From: Alloprevotella sp. oral taxon 473 str. F0040
GTDB lineage: Bacteria > Bacteroidota > Bacteroidia > Bacteroidales > Bacteroidaceae
DNA: 64,000 bases
Direction: 5' to 3'
NCBI RefSeq assembly: GCF_000318095.2
Contig: NZ_KB290705.1
Coordinates: 59,369 to 123,368 of the forward strand
Shown here: positions 45,501 to 52,911 of the stretch, in pieces
How positions within the stretch are numbered: position 1 is the stretch's first letter
How the letters are laid out: each line of letters opens with the position of its first letter
Made by a program: the position numbers and the translations under genes
Notes under the pieces: model-generated
Told to the model about the DNA's origin: nothing
Database searches by the model: none
What the model saw: the letters and a program-made list of their open reading frames with translations, nothing else

Positions 45501-46889
45501 TGTTGGAGTTAAAGTTTCCGCTTCTTGAACAGACTTTGCAATTTCAAACATGACACCTTCCAAATTACTATAAGACGTATGTTCGCTTGCATAATTTATC
45601 AATGACAACCACAAGGCATCATATAACTCCATGTAGTTTTGATAATTGTATTCTCTAACATTGCCAGAGTCATATAACCTACAAAAGACATCTAGATATT
45701 GGGCAGTTTTTAGTATCGTAATTGTTTGGGATGTTAATTTACAATAAAGACCAGGATCTAATTTGTTAATAACACACTCAACATCCTTATCATCCAATCT
45801 ATTCACCTCAATAGCAGTGCTATGCTCTTTTAATTGACTTAATGATGGGTCATATTCTAAATCATACTTCCTACAAGACACTATTATTCTTATGTCTTTG
45901 CTATACTCCTTTTTCCATGCAGCAATTACATTCAAGAGTATATTTAGCTTATCTCTATCGTTAGATAAATATTGGGATAATGCATCTATTTGGTCTATAA
46001 TAAAAACAACTCTCTTATGCTCAGATACTAATAAATCCAGTGAAGCATGTAATCTCGCCAAAGAAAAATCAGAAGTTTCATTTTCTGTAATGTTGTAATA
46101 ATCTGCCTTAATCGTCAGACACTTAATTCCTGTTGCGGTAAGTTTATCCAGTAAATCCTTAATGATAACAGTTTTCCCGACTCCTGCATTTCCAACCAAA
46201 AGTTTTAATTGACAATCTTTAGATGTCAAATCGCCTTGTATCCAATCAAATAATAGATCTGTTTCTTTTCTAGCTATATGAGATTCTTTTAATCCATAAA
46301 ATGTAGTCGTTATTCCTTCAAAAGATTTCAGGTTTACATCTAAAAAATCTAATAGTTTTGACTTCTCATCTTTTAATGATAACATTTGCTCATGGTATAA
46401 TGTTTCCCATAAATCAATGACCGAGTCAACATTATTTTCTGTAAGATTTTCATTGTCTTTAAAATAATACCTGTAAGTCTGTTGAATATTTTCTGAGTTA
46501 GCAATTTGACTTTCAACAAATACTCTGTCAATATACTTCCAATAAACGATATCGTTGTTAGTATCACAAGTGATAAACAAAACAACTTCTCCTTTCATTC
46601 TATGGGCATACGCAAGAAGCGATGTCGGGATGTCATAACAGACACCCTTTTCACTAATAGCGTTGTTATTATAATGCTTTATCTGCACTGTAACTTTTGC
46701 GACAATTGTATCATCGACATCCAAAATACTAATATACCCATCTGTATTTGCTTCTGTTCCACCTTCTTCAATGTTAGAAGTGTCAACCCTTTTATCTTCT
46801 AAGATTTTCCGTAGTAGCCGAACAGATTTTTCATCCAAACGTTTTGAAGCCCAAGATGATTTATTGGGCTGTAAACTCAGATCTTTCAT
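42594..46889 (-). CDS. Avs-like STAND NTPase with N-terminal nuclease domain
   Basis: 1,431 aa in three parts. Residues 20-125: a DUF4365/Mrr-like nuclease, with E42, D50 (EANTDGYI) and Q69-x-K71 (VTVQIKHYN), then GEVVLFITCDT and YWKYIDR. Residues 205-520: a STAND-type P-loop NTPase with Walker A GNAGVGKT (233-240), Walker B VVFIIDQIDAL (294-304), sensor RIIVSCRKYD, and FFHQSFYDYVLARYY at the end of the winged-helix region. Residues 520-1431: a long helical, probably repeat-based domain, as in Avs and NLR-like sensors. In Avs systems such proteins bind a phage protein, oligomerise and cut DNA. Which ligand is sensed is unknown. Likely co-transcribed with the XRE and 1,140-aa genes. Confidence 0.85.
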   Translation of the reverse strand: MKDLSLQPNKSSWASKRLDEKSVRLLRKILEDKRVDTSNIEEGGTEANTDGYISILDVDDTIVAKVTVQIKHYNNNAISEKGVCYDIPTSLLAYAHRMKGEVVLFITCDTNNDIVYWKYIDRVFVESQIANSENIQQTYRYYFKDNENLTENNVDSVIDLWETLYHEQMLSLKDEKSKLLDFLDVNLKSFEGITTTFYGLKESHIARKETDLLFDWIQGDLTSKDCQLKLLVGNAGVGKTVIIKDLLDKLTATGIKCLTIKADYYNITENETSDFSLARLHASLDLLVSEHKRVVFIIDQIDALSQYLSNDRDKLNILLNVIAAWKKEYSKDIRIIVSCRKYDLEYDPSLSQLKEHSTAIEVNRLDDKDVECVINKLDPGLYCKLTSQTITILKTAQYLDVFCRLYDSGNVREYNYQNYMELYDALWLSLINYASEHTSYSNLEGVMFEIAKSVQEAETLTPTWLITVGNNNATRYLASECIVKYDNKRISFFHQSFYDYVLARYYASNKKSFITELKKQFQGLEIRSSIKIFLDFERAHSDSLYKKDINTIIFSDDIRLHLKQLALSILSYSDAIYKFEIDIIKKLPKLSHQLFIYFLSTTANPLWFPTIKDLIQPLVADLTTENDYFDPLRILFSNYASKFPNDIYDMVETIKDSSTKENITMWMLRNHNDYSNEKVRESYINLKVKPNFDLASCVMDAIDTNLNFALEETKELLINYYFLNNNKHKSHYDYELFEQICERFYKEYPKDFLMIAYDCFVQIVSKTRKQSYQWYSTNEIFSNYMSDYAEKFFDWLGNLLIQYIGEQDFDTSMVEKLLSLEEEYAFILSFKVIAAKPTLFDRYIKNLVSHNEELDKFIEFNDVRYYFLEALSKWYLSVSHEEQVKYQGYILKYRSKRDNIHSDRSDNKLVLPYLGWHKWQLLCCTILESTLTKEAKRYKQELCRRFKCVYVNEKPNHHVTAASICGGITTQEVYNHFSPDNWLSSFGKLDERITFRKGNFSPISLRAHAEAFTKCVENSPEKYKKFIFSLHDNPNIKSMYQEAGLLGLFLGGTNKKELVPLFQRYMKVDYIKNNAYTFEQLAMNYTKEENGVIDDLIPILIQAIKQPLLLKDDQEEQHIKSLADIIQHKLNVAINSFQGCALKILISICALSTRRTQIYNLLNLLYKDLATELCLEVLYYIYYKEYYDEVLTDKLFSIYLSGCGAYGLMVRADVIQSYYYFKTDSVHTYIADLMKDNRCHEILTQIFFYGLYHKDIRNVCKQNLNKILSLNDEKIIALMVRLSLKNISEPCYRETANDIVLYHIADNREEIVKSYEYHIDDLPVEEFNLFKKITKNWNNTTYRERFSQIKYLEKCANMLPLDCYMYIKAHDFLQANDFYLREKNVKLLLGIYKQMKEEDNLDAMNKIMDLFDEYVIANSYIINDAIEKLGI

Positions 46890-46933
46890 TTAAGTTGCTC
46901 TTTACTCAATTCCTTATCTACAAACACTATCAA

Positions 46934-47116
46934 TTACTTTGGATTAACCTGCAAGATCTCTGCTATCTGAAATAGCAATTCTAGGATTGGCTGTCGACGA
47001 TTGCAAACGTAGGAGTTCACAATAGTGAAACTCTTACCGAGTTTCTCTGCAAGCCATGTTTGCTTAATCCCTTTCTCGATAAGCACCTCTTTAATTCTAT
47101 TAGTTGGACTTTCCAT
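46934..47116 (-). CDS. Small XRE-family HTH regulator of the island
   Basis: 60 aa from MESPTNRIKEVL; an alternative start three codons earlier (47125) would leave almost no leader. It is nearly only an HTH: KGIKQTWLAEKLGKSFTIVN, YVCNRRQPILELLFQIAEIL. The protein stops at VNPK, a little shorter than the usual family end. It lies 44 bp upstream of the STAND gene on the same strand and so probably controls the operon, as small HTH proteins do in many restriction and defence loci. Confidence 0.85.
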   Translation of the reverse strand: MESPTNRIKEVLIEKGIKQTWLAEKLGKSFTIVNSYVCNRRQPILELLFQIAEILQVNPK

Positions 47117-47136
47117 AAATATCATCTGATTGTTTG

Positions 47137-47144
47137 CAAATATA
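47137..47144 (-). promoter_or_regulatory. -7 box of the defence-like operon
   Basis: TATATTTG on the minus strand, 20 bp upstream of the XRE ATG at 47116. The -33 element is not clear. Confidence 0.55.
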
Positions 47145-47169
47145 GTAAATTTTCTTGTATAAAATATTT

Positions 47170-47196
47170 AATAAGAGGGGAAATTCCCCTCTTATT
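47170..47196 (-). terminator. Terminator between the decayed gene and the island
   Basis: Perfect 11-bp stem (47170-47180 and 47186-47196) with a 5-nt loop. It ends the minus-strand remnant and insulates the island promoter. Confidence 0.7.
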
Positions 47197-47266
47197 AAAG
47201 TTTATGTGTTCAACACTATTTACTCTTCTTATTTTGCAGGTTATTCTGCATCAAACTATCTGCCTT

Positions 47267-47512
47267 TTACTTCAATTCCATGTCGTAATCATCGGCTTTT
47301 TTCTTGATTAGCTTGATAATCTTTTCATTGCGATGAATGTCTAACACATCGCTGAGGCATAGGATTTCCTTTGGGCTGCAACCTCCTCATACTCTGATGA
47401 TACGGAATTTCAAGGCATCATCCTTGTATTGCTGTTTACTTTGCCACAAGAAGTAATTGCCAACCAAAGAAACAAAACAGAGGACAGAAACTGTAACCGC
47501 ATCGGTAAAGAT
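47267..47512 (-). pseudogene. Decayed small membrane-protein gene
   Basis: An 82-codon open frame interrupted by one TGA (47387-47389). Upstream part: a hydrophobic helix (VTVSVLCFVSLVGNYFLW) followed by QQYKDDALKFRIIRV. After the stop: GGCSPKEILCLSDVLDIHRN, then KIIKLIKKKADDYDMELK to the stop at 47267. A further in-frame stop (47513-47515) and the absence of an ATG show the 5' end is lost. The composition looks like a real protein, not noise. It is perhaps a remnant of a mobile or accessory element next to the island; family not recognised. Confidence 0.5.
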
Positions 47513-47584
47513 TCACAACGACTTGATTTCTAAGTATTGCTTTCTTGTGCCGTTTGGAAGTTTACCGGACAGCAGTAAAAACAA

Positions 47585-47617
47585 AAATAGCAGTAAGTTA
47601 TTATCTTACTGCTATTT
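47585..47617 (-). terminator. Terminator after dnaK
   Basis: 13-bp perfect stem (47585-47597 and 47605-47617) followed on the minus strand by ttgttttta. Confidence 0.8.
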
Positions 47618-47649
47618 ACTATTTGTTTGATGCTCTTTTGTGAGCGGAA

Positions 47650-49554
47650 TTACTTCACTTCTTCAAAGTCAGCATCTTGGATGTCTTCTTTGCCGTCTTG
47701 TTGAGCACCTTGTTGTGCACCACCTTGGGCAAAGTCAGCAGCACCAGGTTGAGCACCGCCACCAGCTTGAGCGTAAAGCTCTTGAGTAGCAGCATTCAAA
47801 GCAGCAGTAGCTGCATCAATAGCCGCAACGTCTTGCGCCTTGTGCGCTTCCTTCAATTGGTTGAGCGCAGCTTCTACCTTGCCCTTCACCTCAGCGGGGA
47901 GCTTATCACCATTTTCAGAGAGCATATTCTCCGTTTGGAAAATCATGCTGTCAGCTTGGTTGATCTTTTGGATGCGTTCAGCCTCAGCCTTATCCGCAGC
48001 AGCGTTAGCCTCAGCTTCAGCCTTCATGCGGTCGATTTCCTCTTGAGAGAGGTTAGAAGAAGCCTCGATGCGGATGCTTTGTTCCTTACCAGTAGCCTTA
48101 TCCTTCGCGCTCACGTTGAGAATACCGTTAGCGTCGATGTCGAAAGTAACTTCGATTTGAGGTACACCACGGCGAGCAGGAGCGATACCAGCGAGGTTGA
48201 AACGGCCGATGCTCTTATTTTGAGCAGCCATAGTGCGTTCACCTTGGAGCACGTGGATGGTCACTTCGGGTTGGTTGTCCTCAGCAGTAGAGAAAGTCTG
48301 GCTACGCTTGCAAGGAATCGTAGTGTTAGCCTCTACGAGCTTAGTCATCACGCCACCGAGCGTTTCGATACCCATAGAAAGAGGAGTAACATCAAGGAGC
48401 ACGATGTCAGATACACCACTTTCCTTGTTGAGGATAGCACCTTGGATAGCAGCACCCACAGCCACCACTTCGTCAGGGTTCACGCCCTTAGAAGGAGCCT
48501 TACCGAAGAAGTTTTGCACAAGTTCTTGCACAGCAGGGATACGGCTAGAACCACCTACGAGGATAACCTCATCGATTTCGTTCTTCTCGAGACCAGCATC
48601 GCGGAGCGCGTTTTGGCAAGGCACGAGACAAGCTTGGATAAGACCGTGAGCCAATTGTTCAAATTTCGCACGAGTGAGGGTCTTCACCAAGTGCTTAGGC
48701 ACACCACCTACGGGCATGATATAAGGAAGGTTGATTTCGGTAGAAGCAGAGCTAGAGAGTTCAATCTTTGCCTTCTCAGCAGCTTCCTTCAAACGCTGCA
48801 TTGCCATGGGGTCGGCAGTGAGGTCAGCACCTTCGTCGTTCTTAAATTCTTGTACCAACCAGTCGATGATCACTTGGTCGAAGTCGTCACCACCGAGGTG
48901 AGTATCACCGTTTGTAGAGAGCACTTCAAACACACCGCCACCAAACTCGAGAATAGAGATATCGAAAGTACCGCCACCAAGGTCAAACACTGCAATCTTC
49001 ATGTCCTTGTTAGCCTTGTCCACACCATAAGCAAGTGCAGCAGCCGTTGGTTCATTTACGATACGCTTCACTTCGAGGCCAGCGATTTGACCAGCTTCCT
49101 TGGTAGCTTGACGTTGTGAGTCAGAGAAGTAAGCAGGCACGGTGATAACTGCTTCTGTAACTTCTTGTCCGAGGTAATCTTCTGCGGTCTTCTTCATCTT
49201 CTGAAGGATCATCGCAGAGATTTCTTGTGGAGTGTAGTTACGACCATCGATAGCCACGCGTGGAAGACCACCATCGTTCACCACCTTATAAGGCATGCGA
49301 CCAATTTCCTTGTCCACTTGACTGAAGTTTTCACCCATGAAACGCTTGATGGAGTACACCGTGCGCTCGGGATTGGTGATGGCTTGACGCTTAGCAGGAT
49401 CGCCCACCTTACGTTCACCATCGCCAACAAAAGCTACGATAGAAGGAGTGGTGCGCTTACCTTCGCTGTTAGCGATAACCACAGGTTCGTTACCTTCAAA
49501 TACGGAAACACAAGAGTTGGTGGTTCCGAGGTCAATACCAATAATTTTTCCCAT
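47650..49554 (-). CDS. dnaK: Molecular chaperone DnaK (Hsp70)
   Basis: ATP-driven chaperone of 634 aa. The start [15 protein letters not shown] is the canonical N-terminus; an in-frame ATG ten codons upstream (49584) is rejected. Nucleotide-binding domain motifs: [17 protein letters not shown] and the [15 protein letters not shown] phosphate/adenosine motif. The linker is [11 protein letters not shown]. The substrate-binding domain follows, and the tail ends with the EEVK form of the EEVD-like C-terminus ([10 protein letters not shown]). It is monocistronic here, with no dnaJ or grpE neighbour. A sigma-54-like promoter lies 145 bp upstream. Confidence 0.97.
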   Translation of the reverse strand: MGKIIGIDLGTTNSCVSVFEGNEPVVIANSEGKRTTPSIVAFVGDGERKVGDPAKRQAITNPERTVYSIKRFMGENFSQVDKEIGRMPYKVVNDGGLPRVAIDGRNYTPQEISAMILQKMKKTAEDYLGQEVTEAVITVPAYFSDSQRQATKEAGQIAGLEVKRIVNEPTAAALAYGVDKANKDMKIAVFDLGGGTFDISILEFGGGVFEVLSTNGDTHLGGDDFDQVIIDWLVQEFKNDEGADLTADPMAMQRLKEAAEKAKIELSSSASTEINLPYIMPVGGVPKHLVKTLTRAKFEQLAHGLIQACLVPCQNALRDAGLEKNEIDEVILVGGSSRIPAVQELVQNFFGKAPSKGVNPDEVVAVGAAIQGAILNKESGVSDIVLLDVTPLSMGIETLGGVMTKLVEANTTIPCKRSQTFSTAEDNQPEVTIHVLQGERTMAAQNKSIGRFNLAGIAPARRGVPQIEVTFDIDANGILNVSAKDKATGKEQSIRIEASSNLSQEEIDRMKAEAEANAAADKAEAERIQKINQADSMIFQTENMLSENGDKLPAEVKGKVEAALNQLKEAHKAQDVAAIDAATAALNAATQELYAQAGGGAQPGAADFAQGGAQQGAQQDGKEDIQDADFEEVK

Positions 49555-49698
49555 AATAGTATATTCTTTTTTTTTGTTATTCAATGTGAGTTACAGCCTC
49601 TTGCAGCGCATTACCCTCGAGAAGAGGAAATAGGGCATAGCGTAAATCCTTTTAGAATCATCCATGCTTGCGTTGAGGAAGCGTTACGCCCCTCTTAT

Positions 49699-49714
49699 TG
49701 CAAGCCGTGTGCCA
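49699..49714 (-). promoter_or_regulatory. Sigma-54-type (-24/-12) promoter upstream of dnaK
   Basis: TGGCACACGGCTTGCA on the minus strand: GG at 49713-49712 and GC at 49701-49700 with exactly 10 bp between, matching TGGCAC-N5-TTGCA. The start site would be near 49688, leader about 134 nt. Confidence 0.6.
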
Positions 49715-49719
49715 AAAAG

Positions 49720-49785
49720 AAAATGCCATTCTCATCATTTTTCTCTCTGACAACTTGTCAGAAAAAATGTCATATTCATCGTTTT
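49720..49785. promoter_or_regulatory. Dyad and direct repeats upstream of the dnaK promoter
   Basis: A near-palindrome TCTGACAA-C-TTGTCAGA (49746-49762) is flanked by two similar 22-bp direct repeats (about 49720-49741 and 49764-49785, core aaaatg(c/t)cat). Position, about 35-100 bp upstream of the -24 element, suits an activator-binding site. Confidence 0.5.
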
Positions 49786-49948
49786 CACGTCGCATTCTAT
49801 ACCATCTCTGCTATTTCTAAGCTATACCAATGCTTTGTTTGATTCGTACTTTCCCTACTATTTGACACACCTAGCAGACAAGATAGACCTTGAAGGCACA
49901 AACTAAAAGGGAAAGGAGAAGTACTCGTTTGCATTATAGTTTGTTTTG

Positions 49949-49980
49949 TTTGCCCATGTGGTGCATAGTCCGTAACTTTG
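49949..49980 (+). promoter_or_regulatory. Promoter of murF-alr
   Basis: TTTG (49949-49952), 20-bp spacer, TAACTTTG (49973-49980). Excellent match; it excludes a start codon at 49978. Confidence 0.75.
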
Positions 49981-50115
49981 CGCGCACATTATATATATAT
50001 ATACGTCGCGGCTACGGCCAACGCCAACCCATATTGTCTGGGTGACTTACGCAATGTTCAACTGCACACCACCCTTGTCTTGACGCACCGCTGCCCACAT
50101 TTCTGCTCAATACCT

Positions 50116-52659
50116 ATGTCCTATACGATAGCACAAGTTGCAAAAATCATTGGCGCATCCCTTGATGACGCAAGGGATTACGATACCGCTGCGCTCAACA
50201 CACAGATTGACTGGTTGCTCACCGACAGTCGCTCGCTTGCCTTCCCCGAAACTTCACTTTTCTTCGCTCTTCGCACAGCCACTGGCGACGGACACCGCTA
50301 CATCTCTGCGCTTCTTCAGCGTGGAGTTCGCAATTTTGTGGTCAATGATGACTATAATCTCGCTACTCTTACGGCAGACTCTGCACATCCTCTCGCAGCC
50401 GATGCCCATTTTCTACGTGTGAAATCACCACTTCACGCTTTACAGCAGTTGGCCACTGCCCACCGAGCACAATTCTCTCTGCCCGTTGTTGGCATCACAG
50501 GCTCGAATGGCAAGACGATAGTCAAAGAATGGCTCTATCAGCTCCTATGCCCATCCGAACAAGTAACACGTTCTCCTCGATCTTTCAATTCACAGATAGG
50601 AGTTCCCCTCTCGGTATGGTTGCTCAATGCGCAAAGCCGCATCGGCATCTTCGAGGCAGGCATCAGCCGTAAGGGCGAAATGGCAAAACTGCGCGACATC
50701 ATCCAGCCCACCATTGGACTGATCACCAATATCGGCGCAGCCCACGAAGCCAACTTCTCCAGTATGGAGGAGAAATGCGCGGAAAAATTGCAACTCTTCA
50801 CCCATTGCGAAGCCTTGGTCTATTGTGCTGACGACATCCTCATCGGAACTACGCTCGACAAAATGGGATTTGAGGGCAAGCGCATCACATGGTCGAAAAA
50901 AGGTAAGCCGGCACAATATCACTTCTCCACCCACGTTCTCTCCGACAGTACTGAGATATCCTTCCAGCTTGCAGAGATTTCGGAAGATGGTTCCTACGTT
51001 TTCAGTCAGAATCAAGAGAGTGTCCAATTTTTCATCCCTTTCACTGACGAAGCCTCCATTGAAAATGCCATTCATACGGCTGTTGTAGGACTAGAACTGG
51101 GCGTTACCCCCATACAACTTGCTGCGCGGATGCCCCAACTTCAGTCTGTGGCCATGCGCCTAGAGGTAAAACCCGGTGTACGAGGCTTAACCCTCATCGA
51201 TGATGCCTACAATGCCGACCTCACCTCGCTCGACATTGCACTCGATTTCCTGCATCGCCGCAAAGAAGCCCACCACAAGTCTGTGCTTGTGCTAAGTGAT
51301 TTCCAACAAACGGGCATGCCAGCAGCTGAACTCTACCAACGCGTAGCCACACTCATCGCCTCGCGCCCTGTAGACATGGTCATTGGCATTGGGCATGAAG
51401 TGAAACGCCTGCAAGGACTGCTGGATTGTCGAATGGAATGCTTCGACAACACCGATGCTTTTCTAGCTAGTTCCTGTCTTGCTTCTTTGTCAGATGCTGT
51501 GGTGCTCCTCAAGGGCGCACGCGAATTTGCCTTTGAGCGCATCGCTGATGAGCTCCAATTGAAGGTACACGAAACTACTTTGGAAATCAATCTCTCTGCC
51601 CTTGCAGACAATGTGCGCTTCTATCGTTCTCATCTTCAACCAGGAGTAAAACTCACTTGTATGATTAAAGCCGGAGCCTATGGTTGCGGCAGTGTGGAAG
51701 TAGCTAGAACCTTACAAGACCTTGGTGTAGATTATCTTGCGGTCGCTGTAGCAGACGAGGGAGCAGAACTGAGAAAAGCGGGCATCACTGCTGGAATCTT
51801 GGTGATGAATCCCGAGATGAGCGCGCTCCACACGCTGTTTAAGTATCGGCTTGAACCCGAAGTCTACAATTTCCGTCTACTCGATGCCCTCATCGCAGCA
51901 GCGCGACATGAAGGCATCACACAATATCCCGTGCATATTAAGCTCGATACGGGGATGTGTCGCCTTGGTTTCAATCCAGAGCACGACATTCCTGCTCTCA
52001 TCGAGCGTTTCCGCCACCAACAAGCCCTGCGACCTCGTTCGGTGTTCTCGCACTTTGTGGGAAGCGACAGCCCAGACTTCGACGATTTTTCCGCACAACA
52101 GTTTTCGCGCTTCGACCGTGCATCACTCGAACTCCAAGCGGCGTTTCCCTTTCACATCATGCGCCACATCTGCAACTCCGCAGGTATAGAGCGTTTCCCC
52201 GAACGACAACTCGATATGTGCCGTTTGGGACTAGGGCTCTACGGCATTGATCCCATCGACAATCGCACCCTCGAGCACGTGGCAACCTTGCGCACCACGA
52301 TTCTTCAGATTCGCGAAGTCGCCACTGGCACCAGTGTGGGCTATAGTCGGAAGACCATCGTGCAACGCCCTTCTCGCATTGCGGCCATTCCCATCGGTTA
52401 TGCCGACGGCTTAGACAGACACCTTGGCAATGGACGAGGCTACTGCTGGGTCAACGGACACCCTGCCCCATATATGGGAAATATCTGCATGGATGTCTGC
52501 ATGATCGACGTGACCGACGTGCCTTGTCGCGAAGGGGACTCCGTAGAAATCTTTGGCGAGCACCTGCCGGCTGCACGTCTCGCCGAATGGCTAGACACCA
52601 TTCCCTATGAAATTCTCACATCGGTCAGTGATCGTGTGAAAAGGGTCTTCTTTGAATAA
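50116..52659 (+). CDS. murF-alr: Bifunctional MurF ligase / alanine racemase
   Basis: 847 aa. The N-terminal half (about 1-455) is UDP-MurNAc-tripeptide D-alanyl-D-alanine ligase with the P-loop GITGSNGKT and IDDAYNA. The C-terminal half is alanine racemase with the PLP-lysine motif MIKAGAYGCG, HIKLDTGMCRLGF, HICNSAG, and RLGLGLYGID with GYADGLDR. The fusion puts D-alanine production and its use in peptidoglycan in one polypeptide and is a known Bacteroidetes arrangement. The racemase motif usually reads KANAYGHG, so KAGAYGCG is a mild variant. I chose ATG 50116 (MSYTIAQVA, the MurF N-terminus). It is the first and only gene of its promoter. Confidence 0.95.
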   Translation: MSYTIAQVAKIIGASLDDARDYDTAALNTQIDWLLTDSRSLAFPETSLFFALRTATGDGHRYISALLQRGVRNFVVNDDYNLATLTADSAHPLAADAHFLRVKSPLHALQQLATAHRAQFSLPVVGITGSNGKTIVKEWLYQLLCPSEQVTRSPRSFNSQIGVPLSVWLLNAQSRIGIFEAGISRKGEMAKLRDIIQPTIGLITNIGAAHEANFSSMEEKCAEKLQLFTHCEALVYCADDILIGTTLDKMGFEGKRITWSKKGKPAQYHFSTHVLSDSTEISFQLAEISEDGSYVFSQNQESVQFFIPFTDEASIENAIHTAVVGLELGVTPIQLAARMPQLQSVAMRLEVKPGVRGLTLIDDAYNADLTSLDIALDFLHRRKEAHHKSVLVLSDFQQTGMPAAELYQRVATLIASRPVDMVIGIGHEVKRLQGLLDCRMECFDNTDAFLASSCLASLSDAVVLLKGAREFAFERIADELQLKVHETTLEINLSALADNVRFYRSHLQPGVKLTCMIKAGAYGCGSVEVARTLQDLGVDYLAVAVADEGAELRKAGITAGILVMNPEMSALHTLFKYRLEPEVYNFRLLDALIAAARHEGITQYPVHIKLDTGMCRLGFNPEHDIPALIERFRHQQALRPRSVFSHFVGSDSPDFDDFSAQQFSRFDRASLELQAAFPFHIMRHICNSAGIERFPERQLDMCRLGLGLYGIDPIDNRTLEHVATLRTTILQIREVATGTSVGYSRKTIVQRPSRIAAIPIGYADGLDRHLGNGRGYCWVNGHPAPYMGNICMDVCMIDVTDVPCREGDSVEIFGEHLPAARLAEWLDTIPYEILTSVSDRVKRVFFE

Positions 52660-52911
52660 AGCTCTCCTCTGTTACTGCTACTCAGTGATCTGGACACTAC
52701 AGCTCTTTTCCCACACATTATATATTAAGATGTTGCGACATCATCTTCAGAGTTTGCCGTGATATATCCATTTTCTACCACCCTATTTTTTCCTACTTGG
52801 ATTCATCCCTACCCATATATGGGGTAGCTATCCTACCAAGAGGACGCCTATCGTCCCCCCTTCCACGACATCCAAACACAACCACTATTTTCTCAACGCT
52901 AACACGCTCAC

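Larger units (their letters stand above)
47117..47649. other. Intergenic region at the right edge of the island
   Basis: Contains the island promoter, a perfect-stem terminator (47170-47196), a decayed small gene (47267-47512) and the dnaK terminator (47585-47617). No intact gene. Confidence 0.65.
49555..50115. other. Divergent regulatory region between dnaK and murF-alr
   Basis: Holds a sigma-54-like promoter and upstream dyad for dnaK and a classic -33/-7 promoter for murF-alr. No gene. Confidence 0.6.

Noticed and set aside
39152..47144. Integrative element with attachment sites around the defence-like island
   Set aside because: No integrase, no tRNA, and I found no convincing direct repeats at the two edges. 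Island status rests on composition and gene content only.
47677..49119. Long open frame (480 codons) antisense to dnaK
   Set aside because: A shadow of the highly biased dnaK coding sequence; the sense frame is unambiguous Hsp70, and the antisense translation is rich in Ser/Leu/His without any motif.
49978..50115. Upstream start for murF-alr adding 46 residues
   Set aside because: The extension begins inside the -7 box of the promoter and is not MurF-like.
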